A DNA stretch of 64,000 nucleotides from Microbacterium sp. VKM Ac-2870. GTDB lineage: Bacteria > Actinomycetota > Actinomycetes > Actinomycetales > Microbacteriaceae. Numbering within the stretch: the first letter of the stretch is position 1; every line of letters starts with the position of its first letter. The notes beneath the pieces are model-generated. The model saw nothing but the letters and a program-made list of their open reading frames with translations. It was not told the origin of the DNA and did not search any database. Shown piece by piece: positions 17,726-26,321 of this stretch. A program made the position numbers and the translations under genes. Location of the stretch: the NCBI RefSeq assembly GCF_015350795.1, contig NZ_JADKSH010000005.1, forward strand, positions 62,001-126,000, read 5' to 3'.

Positions 17726-19696
17726 ATGAGCAGCCAGATCGACCACCTGCTGACCGAGACCCGCAGATTCGCCCCGTCCGCCGAGTTCACCGCGAACGCC
17801 ATCGCCGACGCCGAGCTCTACGCCCAGGCTGACGCAGATCGGGAGGGCTTCTGGGCGGAGCAGGCCCGAGCGCTGCACTGGCACTCGCCGTTCACTGAGG
17901 TACTGGACTGGACCAACCCGCCGTTCGCGCGCTGGTTCGCCGACGGCGAGCTCAACGTGGCCTACAACTGCCTCGACCGTCATATCGAGGCCGGCAACGG
18001 CGACCGCATCGCACTGCTGTGGGAAGGCGAGCCCGGCGACGAGCGACGGATCAGCTACGCCGAACTGACCGAAGAGGTCAAGCGCGCAGCGAACGTGCTG
18101 CTCGATCTCGGGGTCGGACCCGGCGACCGCGTGGCGATCTACCTGCCGATGATCCCCGAGGCCATCGCCGCGATGCTCGCCGTGGCGCGGATCGGCGCCA
18201 TCCATTCCGTGATCTTCGGCGGCTTCTCGGCCGACAGCCTGCGCTCACGCATCGACGACGCGGGCGCCAAGCTCGTCATCACCGCCGACGGCGGGTACCG
18301 CAAGGGTCGCATCTCCCCCTTGAAACCCGCCGTCGACCAGGCACTCGGCGATCGAGGGAACGGCCCTCAGGAGACGGTCGAGCATGTGCTCGTCGTCCGT
18401 CGCACCGACAACGAGGTGACATGGACCGAAGGCCGCGACGTCTGGTGGCATGATGCGGTGCCCGCGGCATCCGCCGATCACGAGGCGACGCCGTTTCCGT
18501 CCGAGAACCCGCTCTTCATCCTCTACACATCCGGAACGACGGGAAAGCCCAAGGGCATTCTGCACACCTCCGGTGGCTACCTCACCCAAGCGGCGTTCAC
18601 GAACCGCGTCGTCCACGACATCCACCCGGAGACCGATGTCTTCTGGTGCACGGCCGACATCGGCTGGATCACCGGCCACTCGTACGTGACGTACGGACCG
18701 CTGGCCAACGGGGCGACCCAGGTGCTCTACGAGGGAACGCCGGACACCCCGCACCCGGGTCGCTGGTGGGAGCTCGTGGAGAAGTACGGCGTCACGATCC
18801 TCTACACCGCACCGACCGCGATCCGCTCGTTCATGAAGCTCGGTCGCGAGATCCCACAGAAGTTCGACCTGTCGTCGCTACGCCTGCTGGGCTCGGTGGG
18901 CGAGCCGATCAACCCGGAGGCGTGGATGTGGTACCGCTCGATCATCGGCCACGACACGGCGCCGATCGTCGACACGTGGTGGCAGACCGAGACCGGGGCG
19001 ATCATGGTGTCGGCGCTGCCCGGCGTGACCGAGACCAAGCCCGGATCGGCGCAAGTGCCCCTGCCCGGCATCGGGGTCGACGTCGTCGATGACGAGGGCA
19101 ATCATGTCGGTAGTGGAAACGGTGGGCTGCTGGTCGTCACGAAGCCGTGGCCGTCGATGCTGCGCGGCATCTGGGGCGATCCGGAGCGTTTCGTGGAGAT
19201 CTACTGGGAGAAGTTCCAGGACAAGGGGTTCTACTTCGCGGGCGACGGCGCACGGCTGGATGAGGACGGTGACGTCTGGTTCTTGGGCCGCGTCGACGAT
19301 GTCATGAACGTGTCGGGGCACCGACTGTCGACGACCGAGATCGAGTCGGCCCTGGTCGGCAACGACGCCGTCGCCGAGTCGGCCGTGGTGGGCGCGTCCG
19401 ATGAAACAACCGGCCAAGCGGTCGTCGCCTTCTGCGTCCTGAAGGAGTCGTTCCTCAAGTCGCACGATGTCGAAGGCATCGTAGACACGCTTCGCCGGTG
19501 GGTCGGCGAGCAGATCGGCCCCATCGCGCGCCCGCGCGATGTCTACATCGTGACCGAGCTGCCCAAGACCCGCTCCGGCAAGATCATGCGACGGCTGCTC
19601 CGCGACGTCGCCGAGGGCCGCGAGGTGGGTGACACGACGACGCTGGCCGACACCATGGTCATGTCCACGATCCAGTCGAAGATCAGGAAGAAGTAG
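17726..19696 (+). CDS. acs: acetyl-CoA synthetase
   Basis: 656 residues, the usual length. It activates acetate to acetyl-AMP and then acetyl-CoA. N-terminal ACAS region (WHSPFTEVLDWTNPPFARWFADGELNVAYNCLDRH), AMP-binding P-loop YTSGTTGKPKG (from about residue 267), the acetate-pocket region WCTADIGWITGHSY, VDTWWQTETG, the hinge region FYFAGDGARLDEDGDVWFLGRVDDVMNVSGHRLSTTEIES, and the C-terminal PKTRSGKIMRR whose Lys619 is the residue acetylated in the known enzymes. AAAGGAG lies just before the ATG. It acts together with ackA-pta elsewhere in the window as the high-affinity acetate route. Confidence 0.97.
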   Translation: MSSQIDHLLTETRRFAPSAEFTANAIADAELYAQADADREGFWAEQARALHWHSPFTEVLDWTNPPFARWFADGELNVAYNCLDRHIEAGNGDRIALLWEGEPGDERRISYAELTEEVKRAANVLLDLGVGPGDRVAIYLPMIPEAIAAMLAVARIGAIHSVIFGGFSADSLRSRIDDAGAKLVITADGGYRKGRISPLKPAVDQALGDRGNGPQETVEHVLVVRRTDNEVTWTEGRDVWWHDAVPAASADHEATPFPSENPLFILYTSGTTGKPKGILHTSGGYLTQAAFTNRVVHDIHPETDVFWCTADIGWITGHSYVTYGPLANGATQVLYEGTPDTPHPGRWWELVEKYGVTILYTAPTAIRSFMKLGREIPQKFDLSSLRLLGSVGEPINPEAWMWYRSIIGHDTAPIVDTWWQTETGAIMVSALPGVTETKPGSAQVPLPGIGVDVVDDEGNHVGSGNGGLLVVTKPWPSMLRGIWGDPERFVEIYWEKFQDKGFYFAGDGARLDEDGDVWFLGRVDDVMNVSGHRLSTTEIESALVGNDAVAESAVVGASDETTGQAVVAFCVLKESFLKSHDVEGIVDTLRRWVGEQIGPIARPRDVYIVTELPKTRSGKIMRRLLRDVAEGREVGDTTTLADTMVMSTIQSKIRKK

Positions 19697-19723
19697 GGCG
19701 CCAGCTGTGACGGCGGCGCGGGC

Positions 19724-20098
19724 TCAGCTCGCGCCGCCCTCCTGTGCCGCACGACGTCGGCGGATCTCCGCTTCCAGCCGCGCTGCGTGCTCTTCGCGCT
19801 CCAAGTCCGCCAACTGCTGCTCGGTCGTCCGGGTGTCAACGGGGCGGGATGCCGGTGCGGACTCCTCCGACTCCTTCGACCACCGGCGCGGGTCGCCGAA
19901 GCTCATGGCCTCGGGAGCGCCGCCCCACTCGCGCCCGAGCGCGAACCAGAGGACCGAGCCGACGAGCGGGAGCAGGACGATGAAGATGATCCACGCGAAC
20001 TTCGGCAGAAAGCGCACCTGATCGTCGCGACGCGTGATCGCGTCGATCAGGGCGAGGACCATGACCGCGAATACCAGCAGAGCGAAGATCGGCACCAT
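19724..20098 (-). CDS. PLDc_N-domain membrane protein
   Basis: 124 residues from the ATG at 20098. Two helices (about 2-20 and 35-55) enclose the short loop DAITRRDDQVRFLPKFAWIIFIVLLPLVGSVLWFALGRE, which is the phospholipase-D-nuclease N-terminal (PLDc_N) module; the rest is a charged coiled-coil-like tail (TEQQLADLEREEHAARLEAEIRRRRAA). No catalytic HKD motif is present, so it is not itself a phospholipase. An upstream GTG (20155) is possible but adds residues unlike the family. Convergent with acs, 27 bases apart. Confidence 0.75.
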   Translation of the reverse strand: MVPIFALLVFAVMVLALIDAITRRDDQVRFLPKFAWIIFIVLLPLVGSVLWFALGREWGGAPEAMSFGDPRRWSKESEESAPASRPVDTRTTEQQLADLEREEHAARLEAEIRRRRAAQEGGAS

Positions 20099-20188
20099 CC
20101 CACTCTGTCGGCCGGCTCCGATCGGCGCAACGCCCCGGTTCTCTCCCACGCTCACGGAATCACGCGAGGTCGCACGCTCGCTCGGTGA

Positions 20189-20656
20189 TCACACGAACGA
20201 GAAGACGACCTCGACCTCGACCGGGCTGTCCAACGGAAGCACCGGCACTCCGACCGCCGAGCGGGCGTGGCGCCCGGCCTCGCCGAAAATCTCGCCCAGC
20301 ACCTCGCTGGCGCCGTTGATGACACCCGGTTGGCCGGTGAACTCGGGTACCGAGGCGACGAAACCGGTGACCTTCACCACCCCGGTGAGACGCTCGAGAT
20401 CGCCGACGACCGCCGCCGCTGCCGCGAGCGCGTTGAGTGCGCTCTGCCGGGCGTAGCCCTTCGCGGCGGATGCCGCAACGAGCGGCTCCGCGTCACCGAC
20501 CTTTCCCACGGCGGGCAGCACACCGCCGACCATGGGGAGCTGTCCGGAGGTGTAGACGAGGTCGCCGTGCACCACGGCCGGCACATACGCCGCCACCGGC
20601 GGCACGACAGAGGGCAGCTCGATGCCGAGCTCGGCGAGGCGGGCCGCGAGGCTCAT
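20189..20656 (-). CDS. RidA-family protein
   Basis: 155 residues. RidA/YjgF fold of the longer bacterial subgroup: LAELGIELPSVVPPVAAYVPAVVHGDLVYTSGQLPMVGG at the N-terminus, then NALAAAAAVVGDLERLTGVVKVTGFVASVPEFTGQPGVINGASEVLGEIFGEAGRHARSAVGVPVLPLDSPVEVEVVFSF. RidA removes reactive enamine or imine intermediates made by PLP enzymes; this subgroup may have another substrate. The gene starts inside the stop of the DUF4177 gene, so the two form a coupled pair. Confidence 0.88.
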   Translation of the reverse strand: MSLAARLAELGIELPSVVPPVAAYVPAVVHGDLVYTSGQLPMVGGVLPAVGKVGDAEPLVAASAAKGYARQSALNALAAAAAVVGDLERLTGVVKVTGFVASVPEFTGQPGVINGASEVLGEIFGEAGRHARSAVGVPVLPLDSPVEVEVVFSFV

Positions 20657-20871
20657 GCGTCTTCCCCGAACTGCTGGGCGGCGACCGCGGCGGCACCCAA
20701 CCCGGCGTTGGCGGCACCGCCGCCGGTGGGACGCTTGAAGTAGGCGACGAGGCCACCCTCCGGTCCAGGAACGACCTGAACGAGCTCCCAGCCCTGCTTT
20801 CCCCAGTTGTTGAGGATCGCGGCGGTGTTGTGTATCAGCAGGGGGGTCGTGAGGTATTCCCACGTGGTCAT
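20653..20871 (-). CDS. DUF4177 small protein
   Basis: 72 residues. TTWEYLTTPLLIHNTAAILNNWGKQGWELVQVVPGPEGGLVAYFKRP is the DUF4177 pattern (W-EY at the start, a central GxxGWELV motif, a closing aromatic strand). The start at 20871 has GGGAG upstream; longer versions have a Pro-rich tail. It is coupled to the RidA gene and divergent from the penicillin-binding protein gene. Function unknown. Confidence 0.8.
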   Translation of the reverse strand: MTTWEYLTTPLLIHNTAAILNNWGKQGWELVQVVPGPEGGLVAYFKRPTGGGAANAGLGAAAVAAQQFGEDA

Positions 20872-20944
20872 TCGAACTCCCGGAATCGGCGCGGCATGCG
20901 GGGGCGCGCCCCGGTGCACCGAGGGATCCCCCAGGGTTCTCCCT

Positions 20945-20950
20945 TACCAT
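20945..20950 (+). promoter_or_regulatory. -10 box of the penicillin-binding protein gene (leaderless)
   Basis: TACCAT ends 7 bases before the ATG at 20958 and there is no Shine-Dalgarno. Confidence 0.45.
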
Positions 20951-20957
20951 CAACCCT

Positions 20958-23540
20958 ATGCCCCAACTCAAACGGACGGCCACCGGTGTGCTCGGCGGCC
21001 TTGCGGGACTCGTCGGTCTGAGCGCCGTGGCCGGCATCCTCATCACCGCCACCGTGACCCCCGCTATCGCTGTCTCCGGCTATGCCGCGACAAGTGCGCT
21101 CGACACGTTCGAGAACATGCCGGGCTTCCTCCAGATCGACCCGCTCATGCTGCCGACGGAGATGTACCGCAAGGACGCCAGCGGCAATGACGTCGTGATG
21201 GCCGAGTTCTACGACCAGAACCGCATCCCCGTGACGTTCGACCAGGTCAACCCGGTGATGTACGACGCGATCATCTCCAGCGAAGACAAGAACTTCTACA
21301 CCCACGGCGGTGTCGATCTGCTGGGCACGGTAAGCGCTCTGGTGGGCAACGCATCGAACGGCTCCAACCGTGGTGGCTCCTCGATCACTCAGCAGTACGT
21401 GAAGAACGTGCTGCAGCAGAACTGCGAGAGCAAGGCCACCAACGACGACGAAGTGGCCGCCTGCTTCTCGTCGACCACCGCCAACGAAGGTGCGGAGGGA
21501 TACCAGCGCAAGCTTCAGGAGATGCGCTACGCGATCCAGCTCGAGAAGCAGTACTCCAAGGACGAGATCCTCATCGGGTACCTCAACATCACGAACTTCG
21601 GCGGGCTCGTCTACGGCATCGGCGCCGCAGCCCAGCACTACTTCGGTGTCGCGGCATCCGATCTCACCATCGCGCAGGCGGCCACGATCGCCGGTATGGT
21701 GCAGGCGCCGAACGTCTACCGCATCGACAAGCCGGAGGGTTCGACCACCGATAAGGCCGGCAACGCGATCAACAGCGCTGCCGATGGATACTCTCTGACG
21801 CTCGATCGTCGCAACTACGTGCTCGGGCGCATGCTCGACAACGGCAAGATCTCGCGGGAAGAGTACGACGCCGCGATGGCGACGCCGATCACGCCCAACA
21901 TCACCAACCGCAGCCAGGGCTGCCAGAACGCGACCGGCGCGGAGTTCTACTGCGAGTACGTGCGCACGGTTCTTCTGAAGGACCCGGCCTTCGGCGCCGA
22001 CGATGACACGCGCGCGGCGAACCTTCGACGCGGTGGCATGAAGATCTACACCACGCTCGACCCGACGCTGCAGGACGAGGGGCTCAAGGCGATCTCGATC
22101 GTGCCGGCCCACGTGGACTACATGAACCTCGGCGCCTCCGCGGTGCAGGTGGAGGTCGGCACCGGCCGCATCCTCTCGATGGTCCAGAACCGTCCGTTCT
22201 CGACCGATGATGCCGCTGTGAATGCCCCCACCACCCAGGTGAATTACAACGTGCGCCAAGAGAACGGCGGCGGCGGCGGCCACTCCGCGGGCTCGACGTA
22301 CAAGATCTTCAGCCTGCTGAACTGGCTCGAACAGGGCCACTCGGTCAACGAGACGCTCAACGCTCGCATCGGCCCCAAGAAGGTGGACCAGTGCGATGGC
22401 ACGATCCAGAACGTGGTCGCCGGCAACAACGGCAACGGACAGATCGGAAACTTCGAGAACAATCCGGGCTACGTCGGCACGGTGTACAACTTCACGCGCG
22501 ACTCGCTGAACTCCGGCTTCCTCACGATGGCGGAGAAGATCTCCGTCTGCACGACGAACCGGCTCGCGATGAAGATGGGCGTGATGACGGGCAGCGGCGG
22601 ACCGCTCGACACGACGAACTTCGCGTACAACGTGCTCGGCGATCAGGCCGTCGCTCCGATCGACATGGCACAGGTCTACGCCTCCGTCGCCGCGAAGGGG
22701 TCGCTGTGCCCCTCGAAGGCGATCGACAAGGCAATCGACGCTCAGGGCAAGGACATCACCCCGCAGATCACCTGCCAGCCCGCGATGAGCGAAGCCGTCG
22801 CGGCGACGGCCGCGTACACGCTGCAGGGCGTCATGACCGGTACCGGTTCGGGTGCGCAGATCGGCGATGGCGTGCCCGTCTTCGGCAAGACCGGTATCCA
22901 CGAGTACCTGCACACCTGGATGGACGGTTCGTCGACGAAGGTCGCCACCGTCGTCTGGGTCGGCAACGTCGAGGGCACCGACCTGCTGAGCGACCACTCC
23001 GAGAACGGATATGTCCTGTCGAGGATCCGCAACTCGATCTGGCCGGCGATGCAGGGGGCCGCGAACGCCAAGTACGGCGGCGACCGCTTCCCCGATCCTG
23101 ATGCCGCCCTCACCAAGCGCCAGCTCACCGACCTCCCGTCGGTGATCGGAATGACCGTCGACCAGGCGCAGCAGACGCTGAGCACTGCCGGGTTCTCGGT
23201 GACCGTCGGCGACGCCGTCGACGGCACCGAGGCGGTGGGCACGGTCATCCAGCAGGATCCCGGCGCGGGCAAGGTCGCTGGCGGAACCACGGTGACGATC
23301 CGTCCCAGCAACGGTCAGGGCATCGCGGTCCCGGGCGTCAGCGGCAGACCCGCGGAAGCCGTGGCGACCCTCAAGTCGAAGGGCTTCACGAACGTCGGCC
23401 AGCAATGCACCGCGTCGCCGACGGCCTCGGATGACGGCGACGCGGTGACGGGAACCAACCCCGCCGCCGGCACCATCGTCAACCGCGCGACGCAGATCAC
23501 CGTGCAGTACCAGGCAAAGAACTGCGGCGGACGCCCGTGA
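20958..23540 (+). CDS. class A penicillin-binding protein with PASTA domains
   Basis: 860 residues. N-terminal membrane anchor (about 10-40), then GT51 transglycosylase with SSEDKNFYTHGGVD (catalytic Glu109) and GGSSITQQYVKN, then the transpeptidase domain with Ser446 in SAGSTYK, CTTN as the SxN-like motif and GKTGIHEYLHTWM as the KTG box. Two PASTA domains follow (from about 715: LPSVIGMTVDQAQQTLSTAGF; and VPGVSGRPAEAVATLKSKGF). It polymerises and crosslinks peptidoglycan on the outer membrane face; PASTA repeats bind cell-wall fragments. The stop overlaps the GTG of the next gene. Confidence 0.95.
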   Translation: MPQLKRTATGVLGGLAGLVGLSAVAGILITATVTPAIAVSGYAATSALDTFENMPGFLQIDPLMLPTEMYRKDASGNDVVMAEFYDQNRIPVTFDQVNPVMYDAIISSEDKNFYTHGGVDLLGTVSALVGNASNGSNRGGSSITQQYVKNVLQQNCESKATNDDEVAACFSSTTANEGAEGYQRKLQEMRYAIQLEKQYSKDEILIGYLNITNFGGLVYGIGAAAQHYFGVAASDLTIAQAATIAGMVQAPNVYRIDKPEGSTTDKAGNAINSAADGYSLTLDRRNYVLGRMLDNGKISREEYDAAMATPITPNITNRSQGCQNATGAEFYCEYVRTVLLKDPAFGADDDTRAANLRRGGMKIYTTLDPTLQDEGLKAISIVPAHVDYMNLGASAVQVEVGTGRILSMVQNRPFSTDDAAVNAPTTQVNYNVRQENGGGGGHSAGSTYKIFSLLNWLEQGHSVNETLNARIGPKKVDQCDGTIQNVVAGNNGNGQIGNFENNPGYVGTVYNFTRDSLNSGFLTMAEKISVCTTNRLAMKMGVMTGSGGPLDTTNFAYNVLGDQAVAPIDMAQVYASVAAKGSLCPSKAIDKAIDAQGKDITPQITCQPAMSEAVAATAAYTLQGVMTGTGSGAQIGDGVPVFGKTGIHEYLHTWMDGSSTKVATVVWVGNVEGTDLLSDHSENGYVLSRIRNSIWPAMQGAANAKYGGDRFPDPDAALTKRQLTDLPSVIGMTVDQAQQTLSTAGFSVTVGDAVDGTEAVGTVIQQDPGAGKVAGGTTVTIRPSNGQGIAVPGVSGRPAEAVATLKSKGFTNVGQQCTASPTASDDGDAVTGTNPAAGTIVNRATQITVQYQAKNCGGRP

Positions 23541-24487
23541 CGCCCGGTCGTACCGCCCTCGCTGCCGTCTCGGCGGCGGGGGCGGTCGCCGTCGGTGCCA
23601 CCGTCTGGGGCACCTGCATCGAGCGTTTCCTGTTCACCGTGCGCCGGCATGAGCTCGCGATTCTGCCGGCGGGTTCCCCCTCGGTGACCGTGCTGCACCT
23701 CTCCGACGCGCACATGGCGCCGTGGCAGCGCCGTAAACAGGAGTGGATCGCTCAGCTGGCAGAGCAGACCCAGCCCGATCTGGTGATCAACACCGGCGAC
23801 AACCTCGGCCACGTCGATGGCCTCCTCGGCATCCGCGCCGCCTTCGACCCGCTGCGAGGCGTACCGGGGCTCTTCGTCCACGGATCGAACGACGTGTGGG
23901 GGCCGTCGGCGCGCAACCCGCTCCGGTATTTTCGCGGGCCGTCTCACGGTGCACACAGCGCCGAGCGGCTGGACACACCCGCCATGGACTCCTACTTCAC
24001 CGATGATCTCGGCTGGACGAACCTGAACAACGCCGCCGCGATCGTCGACGCGGCAGGACTGCGCATCGAGGCGTTCGGCGTCAGCGACGCGCATCGCGGC
24101 TGGGATGATCTTGCGGTGCTGCCGTCCGCGATCGAGGCTGCCCGGCACCCCCGTCCCTTCCGGTCCGCTCCCGAGGCCGACCTCGTGCTCGGCGTGACAC
24201 ATGCGCCCTACCAGTACGTGCTGGATCGATTCGTCGAGCTCGGAGCCGATGCGATCTTCGCCGGCCACACGCACGGCGGCCAGGTGCGCATCCCGTTCTC
24301 GCCGTCGGCTCTGGTCGCCAACTGCGACATTCCCCTCGACCAAGCGCGGGGGCTCAGTTCCTGGTCCGTCGACGGCCGACGTGTCCCGTTGAACGTATCG
24401 GCCGGCCTCGGCCATTCGATCTACGCACCCGTGCGATTCGGATGCCGGCCCGAGGCGTCCGTGCTGACGCTACACGCCCGAAACTGA
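23537..24487 (+). CDS. membrane-associated metallophosphoesterase
   Basis: 316 residues from a GTG that overlaps the upstream stop (GTGA). An N-terminal hydrophobic segment (about 3-22) is followed by a calcineurin-type core: LHLSDAHM, VINTGDNLGH, VHGSNDVWGP and HTHGGQVR. These are the metal-binding Asp, His and Asn positions of the family, with GSND in place of the common GNHD. Such genes commonly follow a class A PBP in actinobacteria. The substrate is unknown; a lipid or wall phosphate is an inference from its location. Confidence 0.9.
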   Translation: MTPGRTALAAVSAAGAVAVGATVWGTCIERFLFTVRRHELAILPAGSPSVTVLHLSDAHMAPWQRRKQEWIAQLAEQTQPDLVINTGDNLGHVDGLLGIRAAFDPLRGVPGLFVHGSNDVWGPSARNPLRYFRGPSHGAHSAERLDTPAMDSYFTDDLGWTNLNNAAAIVDAAGLRIEAFGVSDAHRGWDDLAVLPSAIEAARHPRPFRSAPEADLVLGVTHAPYQYVLDRFVELGADAIFAGHTHGGQVRIPFSPSALVANCDIPLDQARGLSSWSVDGRRVPLNVSAGLGHSIYAPVRFGCRPEASVLTLHARN

Positions 24488-24534
24488 TGAGGCGGAAGCC
24501 GCGCCTCGATTCGCTGCAATCGGCCTCGACGGGG

Positions 24535-24540
24535 TAGACT
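24535..24540 (+). promoter_or_regulatory. -10 box of tRNA-Pro
   Basis: TAGACT, 13 bases before the tRNA. Confidence 0.45.
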
Positions 24541-24553
24541 CGGGGGGTTGCCA

Positions 24554-24627
24554 CGGGGTGTGGCGCAGCTTGGTAGCGCGCGTCGTTCGGGACGACGAGG
24601 CCGCAGGTTCAAATCCTGTCACCCCGA
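24554..24627 (+). tRNA. tRNA-Pro (anticodon CGG)
   Basis: A 74-base cloverleaf beginning with C as tRNA-Pro does: CGGGGTG pairs with CACCCCG, the D-arm is GGCGCAGCTTGGTAGCGC, the anticodon loop TTCGGGA and the T-arm has GGTTCAAATCC. The CCA end is not encoded. Confidence 0.95.
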
Positions 24628-24631
24628 CAGC

Positions 24632-24670
24632 AGAGAGGCTCTGCCTGGACAATCCGGGTAGGGCCTCTCT
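24632..24670 (+). terminator. terminator after tRNA-Pro
   Basis: AGAGAGGC (24632-24639) pairs with GCCTCTCT (24663-24670), with more pairing inside, followed by TTGGCTTA. Confidence 0.6.
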
Positions 24671-24698
24671 TGGCTTACTCACCGGATGGGAGCACCCG

Positions 24699-25463
24699 AT
24701 GACCACCCCCCGCCTGATCGCTTTCGATCTCGACGACACCCTCGCGCCGTCCAAGAGCGCGATCGATCCTCGCATCGGTGAGCTGCTGCTCGAACTGGCC
24801 GCGCGGGTCGAGGTGGCCATCATCTCCGGTGGACAGTTGCAGCAGTTCCAGAGCCAGGTCGTCGATCGGCTTCCGTCTGCGGATGCCGAGACGCTCTCCC
24901 GTTTCCACCTCATGCCCACGTGCGGGACGCAGTACTACCGGCTCGAGGCCGACGGCGTCCGCACCGTCTACGCGCACGCGTTGACCGACGACGAGAAGTC
25001 GCGCGCGTTGGCCGCCGTCGAGGAAGAGGCACGCCGCCTAGGCGTGTGGGAAGCCGAGCCGTGGGGCGACATCCTCGAAGACCGTGGCTCGCAGATCACC
25101 TTCTCGGCACTCGGCCAGAGCGCGCCGCTCGAGGCGAAGATGGCGTGGGATCCCACCGGCGAGAAGAAGAACGCTCTGCGCGACGCCGTCGCCGCGCGCA
25201 TCCCCGACCTCGAGGTGCGCTCGGGAGGGTCGACGTCGGTCGACATCACCCACCGCGGCATCGACAAGGCCTACGGCATGCGCAAGCTCGCCGAGGTCAC
25301 CGGCATCCCGCTCGATGACATGCTCTTCGTCGGCGACCGGCTCGACGAGCACGGCAACGACTACCCCGTGCTCGCCATGGGAGTCACGTGCCAGGCGGTG
25401 GAGGGTTGGGAGCACACGGCCACGTACCTCGCCGAGCTCATCCCCACCCTGCCCGCTCGCTGA
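24699..25463 (+). CDS. HAD-superfamily IIB hydrolase
   Basis: 254 residues. Motif I FDLDDTLAP (nucleophile Asp near residue 9), motif II IISGG, Lys in the linker TGEKKNAL and motif IV FVGDRLDEHGNDYPVL. The GTQYYR and SGGSTSVDITHRGIDKAYG segments are like those of eukaryote-type phosphomannomutases and sucrose-phosphate phosphatases, so it may act on a sugar phosphate; the substrate is not determined. The start was set at the ATG with GGGAG upstream; an earlier frame would run into tRNA-Pro. Confidence 0.87.
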   Translation: MTTPRLIAFDLDDTLAPSKSAIDPRIGELLLELAARVEVAIISGGQLQQFQSQVVDRLPSADAETLSRFHLMPTCGTQYYRLEADGVRTVYAHALTDDEKSRALAAVEEEARRLGVWEAEPWGDILEDRGSQITFSALGQSAPLEAKMAWDPTGEKKNALRDAVAARIPDLEVRSGGSTSVDITHRGIDKAYGMRKLAEVTGIPLDDMLFVGDRLDEHGNDYPVLAMGVTCQAVEGWEHTATYLAELIPTLPAR

Positions 25464-25478
25464 GCGCGCCCGCCCGGC

Positions 25479-26216
25479 TCACGCCCCAGCGATGACCGCC
25501 GTCGACGGCGCAGGCATCCCTGCGTCGGCGTAGTAGGCCGTGATGTGCGCGCGCACGAGCTCTCGCGCCCGCGCGGCGTCGCCCGCGTCGATCGCGGCGA
25601 GGATGTCGCCGTGCTCGCGGTGCAGGCGCGTCACGGTCGCGTCCCAGTCGTCGATGCGGCTGGCGCCCGTGCGGATGTAGTTCTCGATGGTGGTGCGCAA
25701 ACCGGCCATCGTCGCGGCGACGACCACATTGCCGGCCGCGTCGGTGAGGCGCAGGTGGAACTGGGCATCGAGAGCCAGAAAGTCGTCGGCGCTCAGAGCG
25801 GCGTCATCCATCGCCGCGAGCGTCATGCGCGCCTCCGCGAGGTCGGGTTCGTCGAGACCCGCCAGATGGGCCACCGCCCACTCCTCCAACAGCAGCCGCG
25901 TCTCGTACACGTCGGGGATAGGGAAGCCGTGCGCGGCGACCTGCAACCGCAGCAACTGCGCCAGCCCGCCATGCGGCGTCGCCGTGACGATGGCACCGGC
26001 CGTCGGCCCTGAGCCGGTGGCGGTGCGAATGAGACCCATCACCTCGAGCACCCGCAGTGCTTCGCGAACGCTCGATCGGCCCACGCCGAGCGTGGCGGCC
26101 AATTCCCGCTCCGGCTGCAGCCGGTCGCCCGGGCCGAGCGCCCCGCTCAGCAGATCTGCTTCGATCTTCTCGAGGACCACGCGCCATGCCCGCGCCGGAG
26201 TGTTTTCCGTCGTCAC
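25479..26216 (-). CDS. GntR-family regulator (FadR/FCD type)
   Basis: 245 residues. Winged helix at the N-terminus (about 12-75: LEKIEADLLSGALGPGDRLQPERELAATLGVGRSSVREALRVLEVMGLI), then an all-helical FCD ligand domain (VYETRLLLEEWAVAHLAGLDEPDL, later FHLRLTDAAGN) with the Asp/His metal-site positions. These regulators sense small acids. The GTG start has a GGGACGGGA site upstream. A likely operator lies between it and the divergent DUF1295 gene, so it may control that gene or itself. It shows no clear link to the genes on its own strand. Confidence 0.9.
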   Translation of the reverse strand: MTTENTPARAWRVVLEKIEADLLSGALGPGDRLQPERELAATLGVGRSSVREALRVLEVMGLIRTATGSGPTAGAIVTATPHGGLAQLLRLQVAAHGFPIPDVYETRLLLEEWAVAHLAGLDEPDLAEARMTLAAMDDAALSADDFLALDAQFHLRLTDAAGNVVVAATMAGLRTTIENYIRTGASRIDDWDATVTRLHREHGDILAAIDAGDAARARELVRAHITAYYADAGMPAPSTAVIAGA

Positions 26217-26240
26217 TGTCCCGTCCCTGATACGCCTATA

Positions 26241-26251
26241 TGGTCAGGCCA
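26241..26251. promoter_or_regulatory. candidate GntR/FadR-type operator
   Basis: TGGTCAGGCCA is an imperfect palindrome of the FadR-type TGG-N5-CCA form, 25 bases before the regulator's GTG. It overlaps a possible minus-strand -10 region. Confidence 0.4.
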
Positions 26252-26309
26252 CACTACCGCACCCCGCTCGGACCGGCAAAAACACGCCGCGCTGGGCGCT
26301 CGCCGGCTC

Positions 26310-26315
26310 TAGTGT
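26310..26315 (+). promoter_or_regulatory. -10 box of the DUF1295 gene (leaderless)
   Basis: TAGTGT ends 6 bases before the ATG at 26322 with no Shine-Dalgarno. Confidence 0.45.
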
Positions 26316-26321
26316 CAGATC

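Noticed and set aside
20868..23405. An 845-codon minus-strand frame opposite the penicillin-binding protein gene
   Set aside because: Same kind of shadow: Asp/Arg/His/Val-rich text without motifs, opposite a gene with full GT51, transpeptidase and PASTA motifs.
24554..24670. tRNA-Pro as an integration site
   Set aside because: No integrase, no direct repeat of the tRNA 3' end and no change in gene style follow it.
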